Shown here piece by piece: positions 1 to 5,732 of a DNA stretch of 7,295 nucleotides. The stretch's first letter is position 1. Every line of letters begins with the position of its first letter. A program made the translations under genes and the position numbers. Below the pieces are notes generated by a model. The model did not search any database and was not told the origin of the DNA. It saw nothing but the letters and a program-made list of their open reading frames with translations. This DNA is from an uncultured Catenibacterium sp. (GTDB taxonomy: Bacteria; Bacillota_I; Bacilli_A; Erysipelotrichales; Coprobacillaceae): positions 1 to 7,295 of the forward strand of contig UQGS01000076.1 in the NCBI GenBank assembly GCA_900540685.1, read 5' to 3'.

Positions 1-2
1 CT

Positions 3-457
3 ATGAATTTTTGTTTCTACTCAAAGTATAATGGTAAATCCACGATTGAACAATTAAGGAGAGTTACTTTTTTTGTTTCCTCCTCGTCATTTCATATTGT
101 CTATTAAGTATTATAAGTGTGATCTGTTTATGCTTCACTAAACCGCTTCTATTACTATTTACACAAGATACAAAAGTACTCTCTATTGCACAACTTGCAA
201 TGAGATTTGAATGTATTGCGATATTCTTTATGGCTATTAGTATTGGTGCAAATATGTTATTCCAAAGTATTGGTAGAAGCGTCATAGCGACATTCTTAGC
301 TGCTTTAAGAAGTGGTTTGACCTTTATTCCACTAGTTATCCTATTACCTCATATATGGGGTGTTACAGGTCTTTCCTTAGCTCAGCCTATATCTGATTTA
401 TGTGCAAGTATTATTCCTATTCCCTTTATTTTCAGTTTATTCAAGGAATTATCCTAA
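3..457 (+). pseudogene. MATE-family multidrug efflux transporter, C-terminal part, apparently frameshifted
   Basis: The gene enters from the left edge. Two frames must be joined to read it. Frame 3 (from position 3) gives a stretch ending LRRVTFF. Frame 2 then gives FLLVISYCLLSIISVICLCFTKPLLLLFTQ and on to a stop at 455-457. The break falls in the T7 run at 68-74; one extra T would restore one continuous MATE-like protein. The readable C-terminal part has about four hydrophobic helices and MATE-like features: KPLLLLFTQDTKVL, an A-x-x-A/S-rich helix with NMLFQSIGRS, and a final GVTGLSLAQPISD helix. MATE proteins export drugs or metabolites across the membrane using Na+ or H+ gradients. A GTG at 119 opens the longest uninterrupted frame but lies inside a helix and has no good ribosome binding site, so it is not a credible start. 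Positions 3-50 match MATE poorly, so a second lesion further left is possible. The family call is fairly sure; whether the break is real is not. Confidence 0.68.
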
Positions 458-462
458 AACTA

Positions 463-471
463 TGGTATAAT
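463..471 (+). promoter_or_regulatory. Extended -10 promoter for the signal peptidase gene
   Basis: TGGTATAAT is a perfect extended -10 (TG at 463-464, TATAAT at 466-471), six bases after the MATE stop codon. No good -35 is visible (TTCAAG at 440-445 is 20 bp away). Transcription would start near 478, right at the GGTGAT ribosome binding site, giving an almost leaderless mRNA. This argues that the ATG at 488, not the GTG at 473, is the translation start. Confidence 0.7.
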
Positions 472-487
472 CGTGTCGGTGATTAAA

Positions 488-979
488 ATGAACAATATGA
501 AACAAACAATATTAGAATATGTAAAAGTTATTCTTGTGACAGTAGTTCTTACATATGGTTTCTTATTCTTTGTCCAGATTTCTCATGTAGAAGGACAATC
601 TATGGAACCTAACTATCATGAAGGAAATATTGTCTTAGTCAATAAGCAGTTCTATCATTATGATGATGTAAAATATGGTGATGTTGTCATTGCGAAATGT
701 AATATATTAGGACAGCAGAGACAGATCATTAAAAGAGTCATTGGCAAGCAGGGTGATAAACTAGAATGTATTGATCATGAACTCTATCGTAATGGTAAGA
801 AAGTGAATGAAACATATATCAATGAACAGATGACAGACACTAACTGGACTTATACAGTTCCAAAAGGTGATGTCTTTATCATGGGGGATAATAGAAACCA
901 TTCTACAGATTCTCGTTACATAGGTGCTGTTTCTTTTAAGAAAGAAATAGTAGGTAAAGTATTCTTTAAGGCCTTTTAG
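488..979 (+). CDS. lepB: Type I signal peptidase (S26A)
   Basis: This is a membrane serine protease that removes signal peptides from proteins exported by Sec, using a Ser/Lys dyad on the outer membrane face. Counting from the ATG at 488 (163 aa), one transmembrane helix spans about residues 12-30. It is followed by box B with GQSMEP (catalytic Ser38), box D with IKRVIG and GD (catalytic Lys82), and box E with MGDNRNHSTDSR (about 132-143). Length and single anchor fit the short SipS/SipT-type enzymes of Bacillota. A GTG at 473 would add five residues but lies only 2 bp after the -10 hexamer, so ATG 488 (with GGTGAT 4 bp upstream) is preferred. ATG 497 is a less likely alternative. The gene has its own promoter and terminator, so it appears monocistronic. 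It could process the secreted protein encoded at 5733, but nothing links them directly. Confidence 0.95.
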   Translation: MNNMKQTILEYVKVILVTVVLTYGFLFFVQISHVEGQSMEPNYHEGNIVLVNKQFYHYDDVKYGDVVIAKCNILGQQRQIIKRVIGKQGDKLECIDHELYRNGKKVNETYINEQMTDTNWTYTVPKGDVFIMGDNRNHSTDSRYIGAVSFKKEIVGKVFFKAF

Positions 980-993
980 TAAAGGTCTTTTTT
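968..993 (+). terminator. Rho-independent terminator after the signal peptidase gene
   Basis: A 9-bp stem (AAGGCCTTT / AAAGGTCTT, one G-U pair) with a TAGT loop is followed by a short T run. The TAG stop codon of the peptidase gene sits in the loop, so the last codons are part of the stem. Confidence 0.85.
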
Positions 994-1003
994 ATGTTAC
1001 ATA

Positions 1004-1017
1004 TTAGTTTTAACTAA
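1004..1017. repeat. Small palindrome upstream of the PEPCK-like gene
   Basis: TTAGTT-TT-AACTAA is a 6-bp inverted repeat with a 2-bp spacer, about 80 bp upstream of the -35 of the next gene. It could be a weak operator, but it is short and AT-rich and may be chance. Confidence 0.3.
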
Positions 1018-1035
1018 CTTAGCAAGAGAAAAATA

Positions 1036-1052
1036 GGAATTTACTAAATTCC
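1036..1052. promoter_or_regulatory. Perfect 8-bp inverted repeat, possible operator
   Basis: GGAATTTA-C-TAAATTCC is a perfect dyad with a single central base. It is centred about 85 bp upstream of the inferred transcription start of the PEPCK-like gene. There is no T run, so it is not a terminator. Its size and symmetry suit a dimeric transcription factor; the factor is unknown. Confidence 0.45.
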
Positions 1053-1057
1053 ATAAA

Positions 1058-1071
1058 AAATAACGCTTACA
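1058..1071 (+). promoter_or_regulatory. Cre-like half-conserved site (CcpA) upstream of the PEPCK-like gene
   Basis: AAATAACGCTTACA matches the right half of the CcpA operator consensus TGWNANCGNTNWCA completely (CGCTTACA), but lacks the leading TG. It lies about 24-37 bp upstream of the -35. The same CGCTTACA core occurs upstream of the SDR gene at 2999-3006. Confidence 0.4.
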
Positions 1072-1094
1072 TATGATATTTACAAAATTAGGCT

Positions 1095-1123
1095 TTGCAT
1101 AATGTAAATATCTCTGTTATTAT
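1095..1123 (+). promoter_or_regulatory. Sigma-A promoter for the PEPCK-like gene
   Basis: The -35 is TTGCAT (1095-1100) and the -10 is TATTAT (1118-1123), separated by an ideal 17 bp, with an extended TG at 1115-1116. The expected start of transcription is near 1130. A second -10-like hexamer, TAAAAT at 1128-1133, has no matching -35. Confidence 0.7.
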
Positions 1124-1129
1124 GGGATA

Positions 1130-1158
1130 AAATAGATAGGAGCTAACATAATCTATTT
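1130..1158 (+). other. 5' leader stem-loop of the PEPCK-like mRNA
   Basis: AAATAGAT (1130-1137) and ATCTATTT (1151-1158) form a perfect 8-bp inverted repeat around a 13-base loop containing an AGGAG. It begins where transcription is expected to start and ends just before the ribosome binding site (AAGGA, 1162-1166). Hairpins at the extreme 5' end commonly protect Bacillota mRNAs from decay; that role here is inferred. Confidence 0.45.
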
Positions 1159-1173
1159 GGAAAGGATGAAAAA

Positions 1174-2925
1174 ATGGCTAAGAAATTCGAAATTACTAGA
1201 GGTAATGCAATCTTAAACTTCTCTGAAGAATTCTGTCAGAGCAGATGTGAATTAGTGGAAAGTGAATCTTTCTCTAAAGTATTGGAGAAATTCATTAAGA
1301 ATCAGCGCAGATTAGAAACACAGTTATATATTTATTTACATGAACGCAATGCGGATGATTTCTTCTTATTAGGAGATTTAAGAAGCATTTTCAAGTTATT
1401 ACTTGTACTTGATGCAGAACAGGTTTGTGCATTAAGACCAGAATATGCAGTGTATTTTGAAGATCGTGATATGTTCGTAAAGTTAATTGAAGACATTTAT
1501 TTATACTGGAGAAAACTTCAGAGATATGCAATTGTATTCAATGACTCTAAGAAATCAGGTTACCAGAGTGTTCAGTTCGCTGATGCTCAGGAAGAATTTG
1601 AAAAACTTGTATTAGAAGTATATCGTTCAATGCAGAAAGCTGTAGGTAAGAACGATAAAGTATTAAGACAGATTACAGCTGGTGTAAATGCTGGTTTAAC
1701 TGTTACTCACTTAACTACAGGTTTACCTGATGATTATGAATGTTTAAAGGATGTTCCATTCATTGAACAGGTTGTTATTCATCCACCATTCATCACTTAT
1801 TCTAAGAGAAACAAAAGAGATGGTGTATTCCCAGAAAGTAGAACAAACCCAGTTACTGACTTAACATTTAATCCTGATCAGTGGTTATGTTACCCTGCAA
1901 AGGTTGGTAAGTTATTATGTTTCGTTTACTTTAATACTAAGTTCATGGCACAGGGTGTTACTTTATGTAACTTATTTGAACTTGCTGATGAATCAGAATA
2001 TAGACATAATAAACCAGATTTAGTATATGTATATGGTTATGAAGATGGTAAGAAGGATCAGTCATTCTTCCAGGATGACAAGAACGATATGATGGTTGCT
2101 AAACTATCAGCAAGTGATGAATTCGATTACTTCGGATATATGAAGAAGATGTGTTTAACACTTCACAACGTATCTAACATCAACCACCACAAATTACCTA
2201 TCCATGGTGCTATGATCCAGATGAAGTTACATGATGGTTCTGAAAAGAATATCGTTGTAATGGGTGACTCTGGTGCTGGTAAATCAGAAACTATTGAACA
2301 GATCAAGGCTTATGGTGAAGCTTATATCGAAGATATCAAGACTATCTATGATGATATGGGATGCTTATCATTAGTTGATGGTAAAGTAAAGACTTCAGGT
2401 ACAGAAATTGGTGCCTTCGTTCGTCTTGATGACTTAGATGCTGGTTACAGCTTTAAGGAATTAGATAGATCTGTATTCATGAACCCAGATAAAGTCAATG
2501 CACGTATCGTTATCCCTATCACAGATTATAAGGATGTTATCGCAAATCATGATGTAGACATCTTCTTATATGCAAATAACTATGAAGCTGAAGGTGATGC
2601 CTTAGAATTCTTTGATACTGAAGAAGATGCATTAAAGGTATTCAGAGCTGGTAACCGTATGGCTAAGGGTACTACTACTGAATATGGTTTAGTTGGCTCT
2701 TATTTCGCAAACCCATTTGGTCCAGTTCAGAGAAAAGAACAGACAGAACCATTATTACAGGAATTCTTCCATAAGATGTTTGAACAGGGTGTACAGGTTG
2801 GTGTACTTCGTACAAGACTTGGTATTAAGGGTCAGGAATATGATGGTCCTAGAACTGCTGCAAAGACTATCTTACACTATGTAACTGGTGATAATGATCT
2901 TAAGGAATTACCAGAAGAACAGTAA
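1174..2925 (+). CDS. Phosphoenolpyruvate carboxykinase-family protein (PEPCK/HPr-kinase superfamily)
   Basis: PEPCK interconverts oxaloacetate and PEP plus CO2 using a nucleotide; in fermentative gut bacteria it often runs toward oxaloacetate. The C-terminal half (about 335-575) shows the fold in order. PIHG has a probable metal/catalytic His344. The P-loop is GDSGAGKSE (364-372, Lys370), followed by YDDMG with Asp393-Asp394 as Walker B. GAFVRLDDL and NARIVIPI lie where ATP-PEPCK has GCYAK and ENTR..YP. MAKGTTTEYG...FANPFGP (FANPFGP at 511-517) and LRTRLGIKG with DGPRTAAKTIL match the PEPCK tail. The P-loop reads like HPr kinase rather than the usual GLSGTGKTT. The first ~190 residues are helical, Lys/Glu-rich and unlike classical PEPCK. 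At 583 aa it exceeds typical ATP-PEPCK (~530). AAGGA lies 7 bp before ATG. All 24 glutamines use CAG, unlike neighbouring genes, which suggests high expression. Family is fairly sure; enzyme activity and nucleotide preference are not. Confidence 0.82.
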   Translation: MAKKFEITRGNAILNFSEEFCQSRCELVESESFSKVLEKFIKNQRRLETQLYIYLHERNADDFFLLGDLRSIFKLLLVLDAEQVCALRPEYAVYFEDRDMFVKLIEDIYLYWRKLQRYAIVFNDSKKSGYQSVQFADAQEEFEKLVLEVYRSMQKAVGKNDKVLRQITAGVNAGLTVTHLTTGLPDDYECLKDVPFIEQVVIHPPFITYSKRNKRDGVFPESRTNPVTDLTFNPDQWLCYPAKVGKLLCFVYFNTKFMAQGVTLCNLFELADESEYRHNKPDLVYVYGYEDGKKDQSFFQDDKNDMMVAKLSASDEFDYFGYMKKMCLTLHNVSNINHHKLPIHGAMIQMKLHDGSEKNIVVMGDSGAGKSETIEQIKAYGEAYIEDIKTIYDDMGCLSLVDGKVKTSGTEIGAFVRLDDLDAGYSFKELDRSVFMNPDKVNARIVIPITDYKDVIANHDVDIFLYANNYEAEGDALEFFDTEEDALKVFRAGNRMAKGTTTEYGLVGSYFANPFGPVQRKEQTEPLLQEFFHKMFEQGVQVGVLRTRLGIKGQEYDGPRTAAKTILHYVTGDNDLKELPEEQ

Positions 2926-2933
2926 TATCTATT

Positions 2934-2966
2934 AACACTTCAAGATTATTCTTGAGGTGTTTTTTT
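2934..2966 (+). terminator. Rho-independent terminator after the PEPCK-like gene
   Basis: A 12-bp stem (AACACTTCAAGA / TCTTGAGGTGTT, one G-U pair) with a TTAT loop runs into a T run at 2960-2966. It starts nine bases after the stop codon and separates this gene from the SDR gene. Confidence 0.92.
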
Positions 2967-2992
2967 ATATAAAGAATTTGATTATCACTCTA

Positions 2993-3006
2993 TGAATACG
3001 CTTACA
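2993..3006 (+). promoter_or_regulatory. Cre-like site (CcpA) in the SDR promoter
   Basis: TGAATACGCTTACA matches the cre consensus TGWNANCGNTNWCA at every fixed position except one (T instead of A at position 5). It lies between the -35 region and the -10 of the SDR promoter, where bound CcpA would be expected to block RNA polymerase. Confidence 0.55.
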
Positions 3007-3010
3007 GATA

Positions 3011-3019
3011 TGTTACTAT
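3011..3019 (+). promoter_or_regulatory. Extended -10 promoter for the SDR gene
   Basis: TGTTACTAT contains the extended TG (3011-3012) and a TACTAT -10 (3014-3019). No clear -35 is present at 16-18 bp. Transcription would start near 3026, immediately at the AAGGAGG ribosome binding site (3026-3032), giving a very short leader. Confidence 0.5.
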
Positions 3020-3039
3020 TTTAACAAGGAGGCTTAAAT

Positions 3040-3798
3040 ATGGGTAAATTAGATAATAAAGTCGCTATCGTTACAGGCGGTAACGCAGGTGTTGGTAAAG
3101 CTATTGCGAAATTATTTGCAAGTGAAGGTGCAAAGGTTGTTATTTCAGCAAGAAGAAAAGAAGTATTAGAAGAAGTAGGTAAAGAAATTGAAGAAGCAGG
3201 AGGTACTGTTTTATGTGTACCTACTGATATTTCTAAGATTGATGATGTTAAGAACCTAGTTTCTAAAACAGTAGAAACATTTGGCAAAGTAGATGTATTA
3301 GTGAATAATGCAGGTGTACTAGATAAAGGATTAAATGCGATTGATCGTATTGACTATGATGACTTAAATAGAGTTATTGATATTAACCAGAAGGGTACAA
3401 TGTATTGTATGTCAGAAGCATTAAAGGTCATGACAAGTGGTGCTTCTATTGTAAATATTGCAAGTGTTGCAGGTCAGTTTGGTGCTGGAGGAGCAGTATA
3501 TGTTTCTACTAAAGCCGCTATTATTGGTGTTACTAAACATACCGCAATGCGTTTTGCGAAAGAAAATATTCGTTGTAATGTCATTTGTCCTGGTAGTATT
3601 ACTACAGATATGGCAGCAGGTTTAACACCTGATACAATGGATATGAAGATGATGGGTGCTATGAGTGCTCATAGTGATTTATCACTTAAACCATGTAGTC
3701 CAGAAGATGTTGCAAGAGTCACTCTTTTCTTAGCAAGTGATGATGCAGCACCTATTACAGGACAGGTTGTAGTCACTGATTACGGTGTAGACTTATAA
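3040..3798 (+). CDS. Short-chain dehydrogenase/reductase (classical SDR)
   Basis: This is an NAD(P)-dependent oxidoreductase of 252 aa, the usual classical-SDR length, probably cytosolic and tetrameric. Motifs seen: cofactor-binding TGGNAGVG (12-19); Arg38-Arg39 at the end of the second strand, with no acidic residue there, which favours NADP(H); Asp63 of the DxS element; NNAG (89-92); and the catalytic set Asn116, Ser142, Tyr154, Lys158 (Y-V-S-T-K). A CPG motif is followed by SITTDM after the sixth strand, and the end reads DVARVTLFLASDDAAPITGQVVVTDYG. Substrate cannot be read from sequence. A ketoacyl-ACP reductase-like, sugar alcohol, or bile-acid hydroxysteroid dehydrogenase role is possible. 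AAGGAGG sits 7 bp before the ATG. The gene is monocistronic, with its own promoter, a cre-like site and a terminator. It is not next to fatty-acid synthesis genes in this window, which argues mildly against FabG. Confidence 0.92.
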   Translation: MGKLDNKVAIVTGGNAGVGKAIAKLFASEGAKVVISARRKEVLEEVGKEIEEAGGTVLCVPTDISKIDDVKNLVSKTVETFGKVDVLVNNAGVLDKGLNAIDRIDYDDLNRVIDINQKGTMYCMSEALKVMTSGASIVNIASVAGQFGAGGAVYVSTKAAIIGVTKHTAMRFAKENIRCNVICPGSITTDMAAGLTPDTMDMKMMGAMSAHSDLSLKPCSPEDVARVTLFLASDDAAPITGQVVVTDYGVDL

Positions 3799-3823
3799 TA
3801 GAATACATCCTATAACCTATAAG

Positions 3824-3850
3824 AAAACGCCTCGTTAATGAGGCGTTTTT
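3824..3850. terminator. Bidirectional terminator shared by the SDR and sensor genes
   Basis: AAAACGCCTC (3824-3833) and GAGGCGTTTT (3840-3849) form a perfect 10-bp stem with a 6-base loop, and A/T tracts lie on both sides. It serves the plus-strand SDR gene and the convergent minus-strand sensor gene. The sensor's stop codon (3835-3837) lies in the loop, so its last codons are inside the stem. Confidence 0.93.
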
Positions 3851-4878
3851 AAGCGGATTGATTTTGTTTTGTCATTACAATTTATAATGAATTGATTATC
3901 TTTAACCTTTAATCTTATTTCTGTATGATCTGTTACATGTTCTCTAATGAATATTTCCATCTGTTCAATAATATTTGCGTCATCCAAACGAGCATCAACA
4001 GGAATCATGACTATCATCTTAATATCATAATCTTCCAAACTCTGCATAAGAATAGTTAATCTATGATCAAAGATAGGATTATTTGTATGAGATACATATT
4101 GTTTATGCATTAGATCATCTATCTCTTTTTCAATAAATTGATGTGTTTCTTCATCAGAAATTACATGATCAAGCTTTCTTAATACATAAAGCATACGATG
4201 TTCTTTCTTTAATAAAGAGTCATATATATGATTGATTCGGTCATTATTTTCTCTTTGTATTTTTAACTTCTCTTTCTCTAAGTAATTCTGTCTATATTGG
4301 AAGAATAGAAAAAGAAATAATAAACTTAATACAAATACCAATACAGTCATTAAGATGATTGTAGATTGGGGTAGTTCAATAAAAGAAAGAGCCTGCATGA
4401 GTAAAGAGATTAATACAAGTAATACAATCCCAATAAGACCAAAGGTCTTATTCTCTTCGAGGAAGGAAATATTATTTTTATTGTATTTTAATATCTTTAA
4501 TAATCCCAAGGCAATCATACAATATAGAATTCCGAAAGGAAGTCCATAAAAATCGCCTATATTCAATATAGAAAATAAACGAACAAATAAAAGATTCACA
4601 AAAAGTAAAGCAGTAAAGAATAGAAGTGTTGTAGAAATACTATAGATCACAGCTTTATATTTATGAATATAAAGCATACATGCATGTGTTACACATATAA
4701 GAATGATCAATAAAAAGTTATTGAGGAGAGAAGGATAAGTAAAAATAAACATTTCTGTGAGAGTAAGAGGAGCACAAAGAATAGTGTAGGAATACTTTTT
4801 TTCGGGTATTAAAATACTGCTGATGCAAAAACAAAGCATTGTGATACTTATAGTTGAAAATAAGAAATCAAATATCAT
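3835..4878 (-). CDS. AgrC-like membrane sensor kinase with degenerate, truncated ATPase region
   Basis: This is the putative sensor of a LytTR two-component system, 347 aa. Residues 1-195 hold about six or seven membrane helices, as in AgrC/ComD-type peptide sensors. Residues 196-225 form a charged, probably coiled-coil linker. The dimerisation/phosphorylation helix reads KKEHRMLYVLRKL; His227 aligns with the H-box histidine, but the usual following D-x-K-N-H residues are missing. NPIFD (267-271) matches the segment after the H-box in this family. The expected N-box (NLLDNAxEA) is replaced by ANIIEQMEIFIREH (301-314). The protein ends about ten residues after a final VKDNQFIINCND strand, before the glycine-rich ATP-lid boxes; the stop lies inside the terminator. 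Autokinase activity therefore looks unlikely from the sequence. Its ATG overlaps the regulator's TGA (ATGA), so the two genes are translationally coupled, with AAGGAGT upstream. It could be a subfamily too divergent to recognise by eye. Confidence 0.8.
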   Translation of the reverse strand: MIFDFLFSTISITMLCFCISSILIPEKKYSYTILCAPLTLTEMFIFTYPSLLNNFLLIILICVTHACMLYIHKYKAVIYSISTTLLFFTALLFVNLLFVRLFSILNIGDFYGLPFGILYCMIALGLLKILKYNKNNISFLEENKTFGLIGIVLLVLISLLMQALSFIELPQSTIILMTVLVFVLSLLFLFLFFQYRQNYLEKEKLKIQRENNDRINHIYDSLLKKEHRMLYVLRKLDHVISDEETHQFIEKEIDDLMHKQYVSHTNNPIFDHRLTILMQSLEDYDIKMIVMIPVDARLDDANIIEQMEIFIREHVTDHTEIRLKVKDNQFIINCNDKTKSIRLKTPH

Positions 4879-5552
4879 AGTTTTTTGTACTCCTTGTAGT
4901 GGTGTGAAAAGTTGTTCTTATAAATACGTCCTACAGAGAGATTTTCATTGTTGTATAAAATAGTATTACGATTGTAATCTTCTACATATTGAAGGTTAAT
5001 GATCATATTCTTTTGGATCTGAACGAGTGTTGTATTGATGTAATCATTACAGAAATCTTTAAGAGTACCAGTTGTCATATAGTCTTCTTTAGGTGTATGA
5101 ACAACTAGATCATGACCAATAGAAACAATTGAATGGATATCTTGAATAGGAATCTGTAATGAACGTTTACTATCTTTAAGTGTAATAGAAATATAAAGAG
5201 TAAGTAATTTCTCTTTTAACTGCTTAAAGACAATATTTTTATCATAATCATAATGGTTCTTTCTTATGAATTGAAAAGGTTCAACCTGGAATGTATTAAA
5301 TACAAGATTCTCGTGACTTGATGTGAATATAACCAGACAGTTATGCTTGTTTTTATGATATTTTGCGATTTCAATACCATTCTTATCATTTAATTCAATA
5401 TCCATGAATATAACATCATATGTACCTTCTATTTGATCAAAATGATCAGTCACCACATTTATATTCATATTAGGATTATGAAAGTATTCACTTATATCTT
5501 TTTCTAGCTGCATTGCAAAAGCAGTGTTATCATCACAAATTAGTATATTCAT
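4875..5552 (-). CDS. LytTR-family response regulator (AgrA-like)
   Basis: This is a DNA-binding regulator of 225 aa counted from the ATG at 5552. The N-terminal receiver domain (1-~110) has acidic pair Asp7-Asp8, phosphoacceptor Asp51 in IFMDIEL, Thr77 in VIFTSS, and Lys98 in PFQFIRK; all key residues are present. The C-terminal LytTR domain (~115-215) has the IQDIHSIVSIGHDLVVHT strands and the family signature VQIQKNMIINLQYVEDY. An upstream ATG at 5579 would add nine residues but overlaps the -10 region. The internal ATG has AGAGGTGA 4 bp before it and an M-N-I-L-I-C-D-D start typical of receivers, so it is chosen. It is followed by the sensor gene with a 4-bp overlap. The probable target is the divergent secreted-protein cassette, through the direct repeats at 5616-5648, and possibly its own promoter. 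Confidence 0.93.
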   Translation of the reverse strand: MNILICDDNTAFAMQLEKDISEYFHNPNMNINVVTDHFDQIEGTYDVIFMDIELNDKNGIEIAKYHKNKHNCLVIFTSSHENLVFNTFQVEPFQFIRKNHYDYDKNIVFKQLKEKLLTLYISITLKDSKRSLQIPIQDIHSIVSIGHDLVVHTPKEDYMTTGTLKDFCNDYINTTLVQIQKNMIINLQYVEDYNRNTILYNNENLSVGRIYKNNFSHHYKEYKKL

Positions 5553-5569
5553 AACGTCACCTCTTTGAT

Positions 5570-5598
5570 ATTTTAGCATATTATTTTATTGGATTGAA
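5570..5598 (-). promoter_or_regulatory. Promoter for the regulator-sensor operon
   Basis: On the minus strand, an extended -10 TGCTAAAAT (-10 hexamer at 5575-5570) is preceded, after 17 bp, by TTCAAT (5598-5593), a partial -35 match. Transcription would begin near 5563, right at the ribosome binding site. Confidence 0.55.
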
Positions 5599-5615
5599 AT
5601 GTAATTTCTGTGGAA

Positions 5616-5648
5616 TGTCTTTTATGCATGAAAATGTGTCTCTTATGC
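5616..5648 (+). promoter_or_regulatory. Probable LytTR binding site: 12-bp direct repeat with 21-bp period
   Basis: TGTCTTTTATGC (5616-5627) and TGTCTCTTATGC (5637-5648) agree at 11 of 12 positions and start 21 bp apart, two helical turns. LytTR regulators bind as dimers to direct repeats of about 9 bp with spacers of about 12 bp on one helix face. The pair lies in the only divergent region beside the LytTR gene. The right copy ends about 30 bp before the -10 of the secreted-protein promoter, as expected for activation. Confidence 0.65.
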
Positions 5649-5677
5649 GAGAATTATAACCAATTTGAAGATCATAG

Positions 5678-5685
5678 GATAATAT
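5678..5685 (+). promoter_or_regulatory. Activator-type promoter for the secreted-protein cassette (-10 only)
   Basis: GATAATAT offers two overlapping -10 hexamers (GATAAT 5678-5683, TAATAT 5680-5685). The positions 17 bp upstream (TATAAC or TAACCA) do not resemble a -35. A good -10 without a -35, downstream of the direct repeats, suits a promoter that needs the LytTR regulator. Confidence 0.45.
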
Positions 5686-5732
5686 TTAGTTAACATCTAG
5701 ATGGAAATTAAAAAAGAGGAAGGTAAAAAACA

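Noticed and set aside
64..285. Minus-strand open frame of 73 codons opposite the MATE gene
   Set aside because: It lies fully opposite MATE-like coding sequence, has no ribosome binding site and shows no family features.
473..487. GTG 473 as start of the signal peptidase
   Set aside because: It lies 2 bp after the TATAAT hexamer, before the expected transcription start.
3021..3287. Minus-strand open frame opposite the SDR gene
   Set aside because: It mirrors the codon bias of a clearly coding SDR; no start signals or known motifs.
5694..5703. 10-bp palindrome CATCTAGATG in the leader of the secreted gene
   Set aside because: Short, no matching partner site and downstream of the expected transcription start; probably chance.
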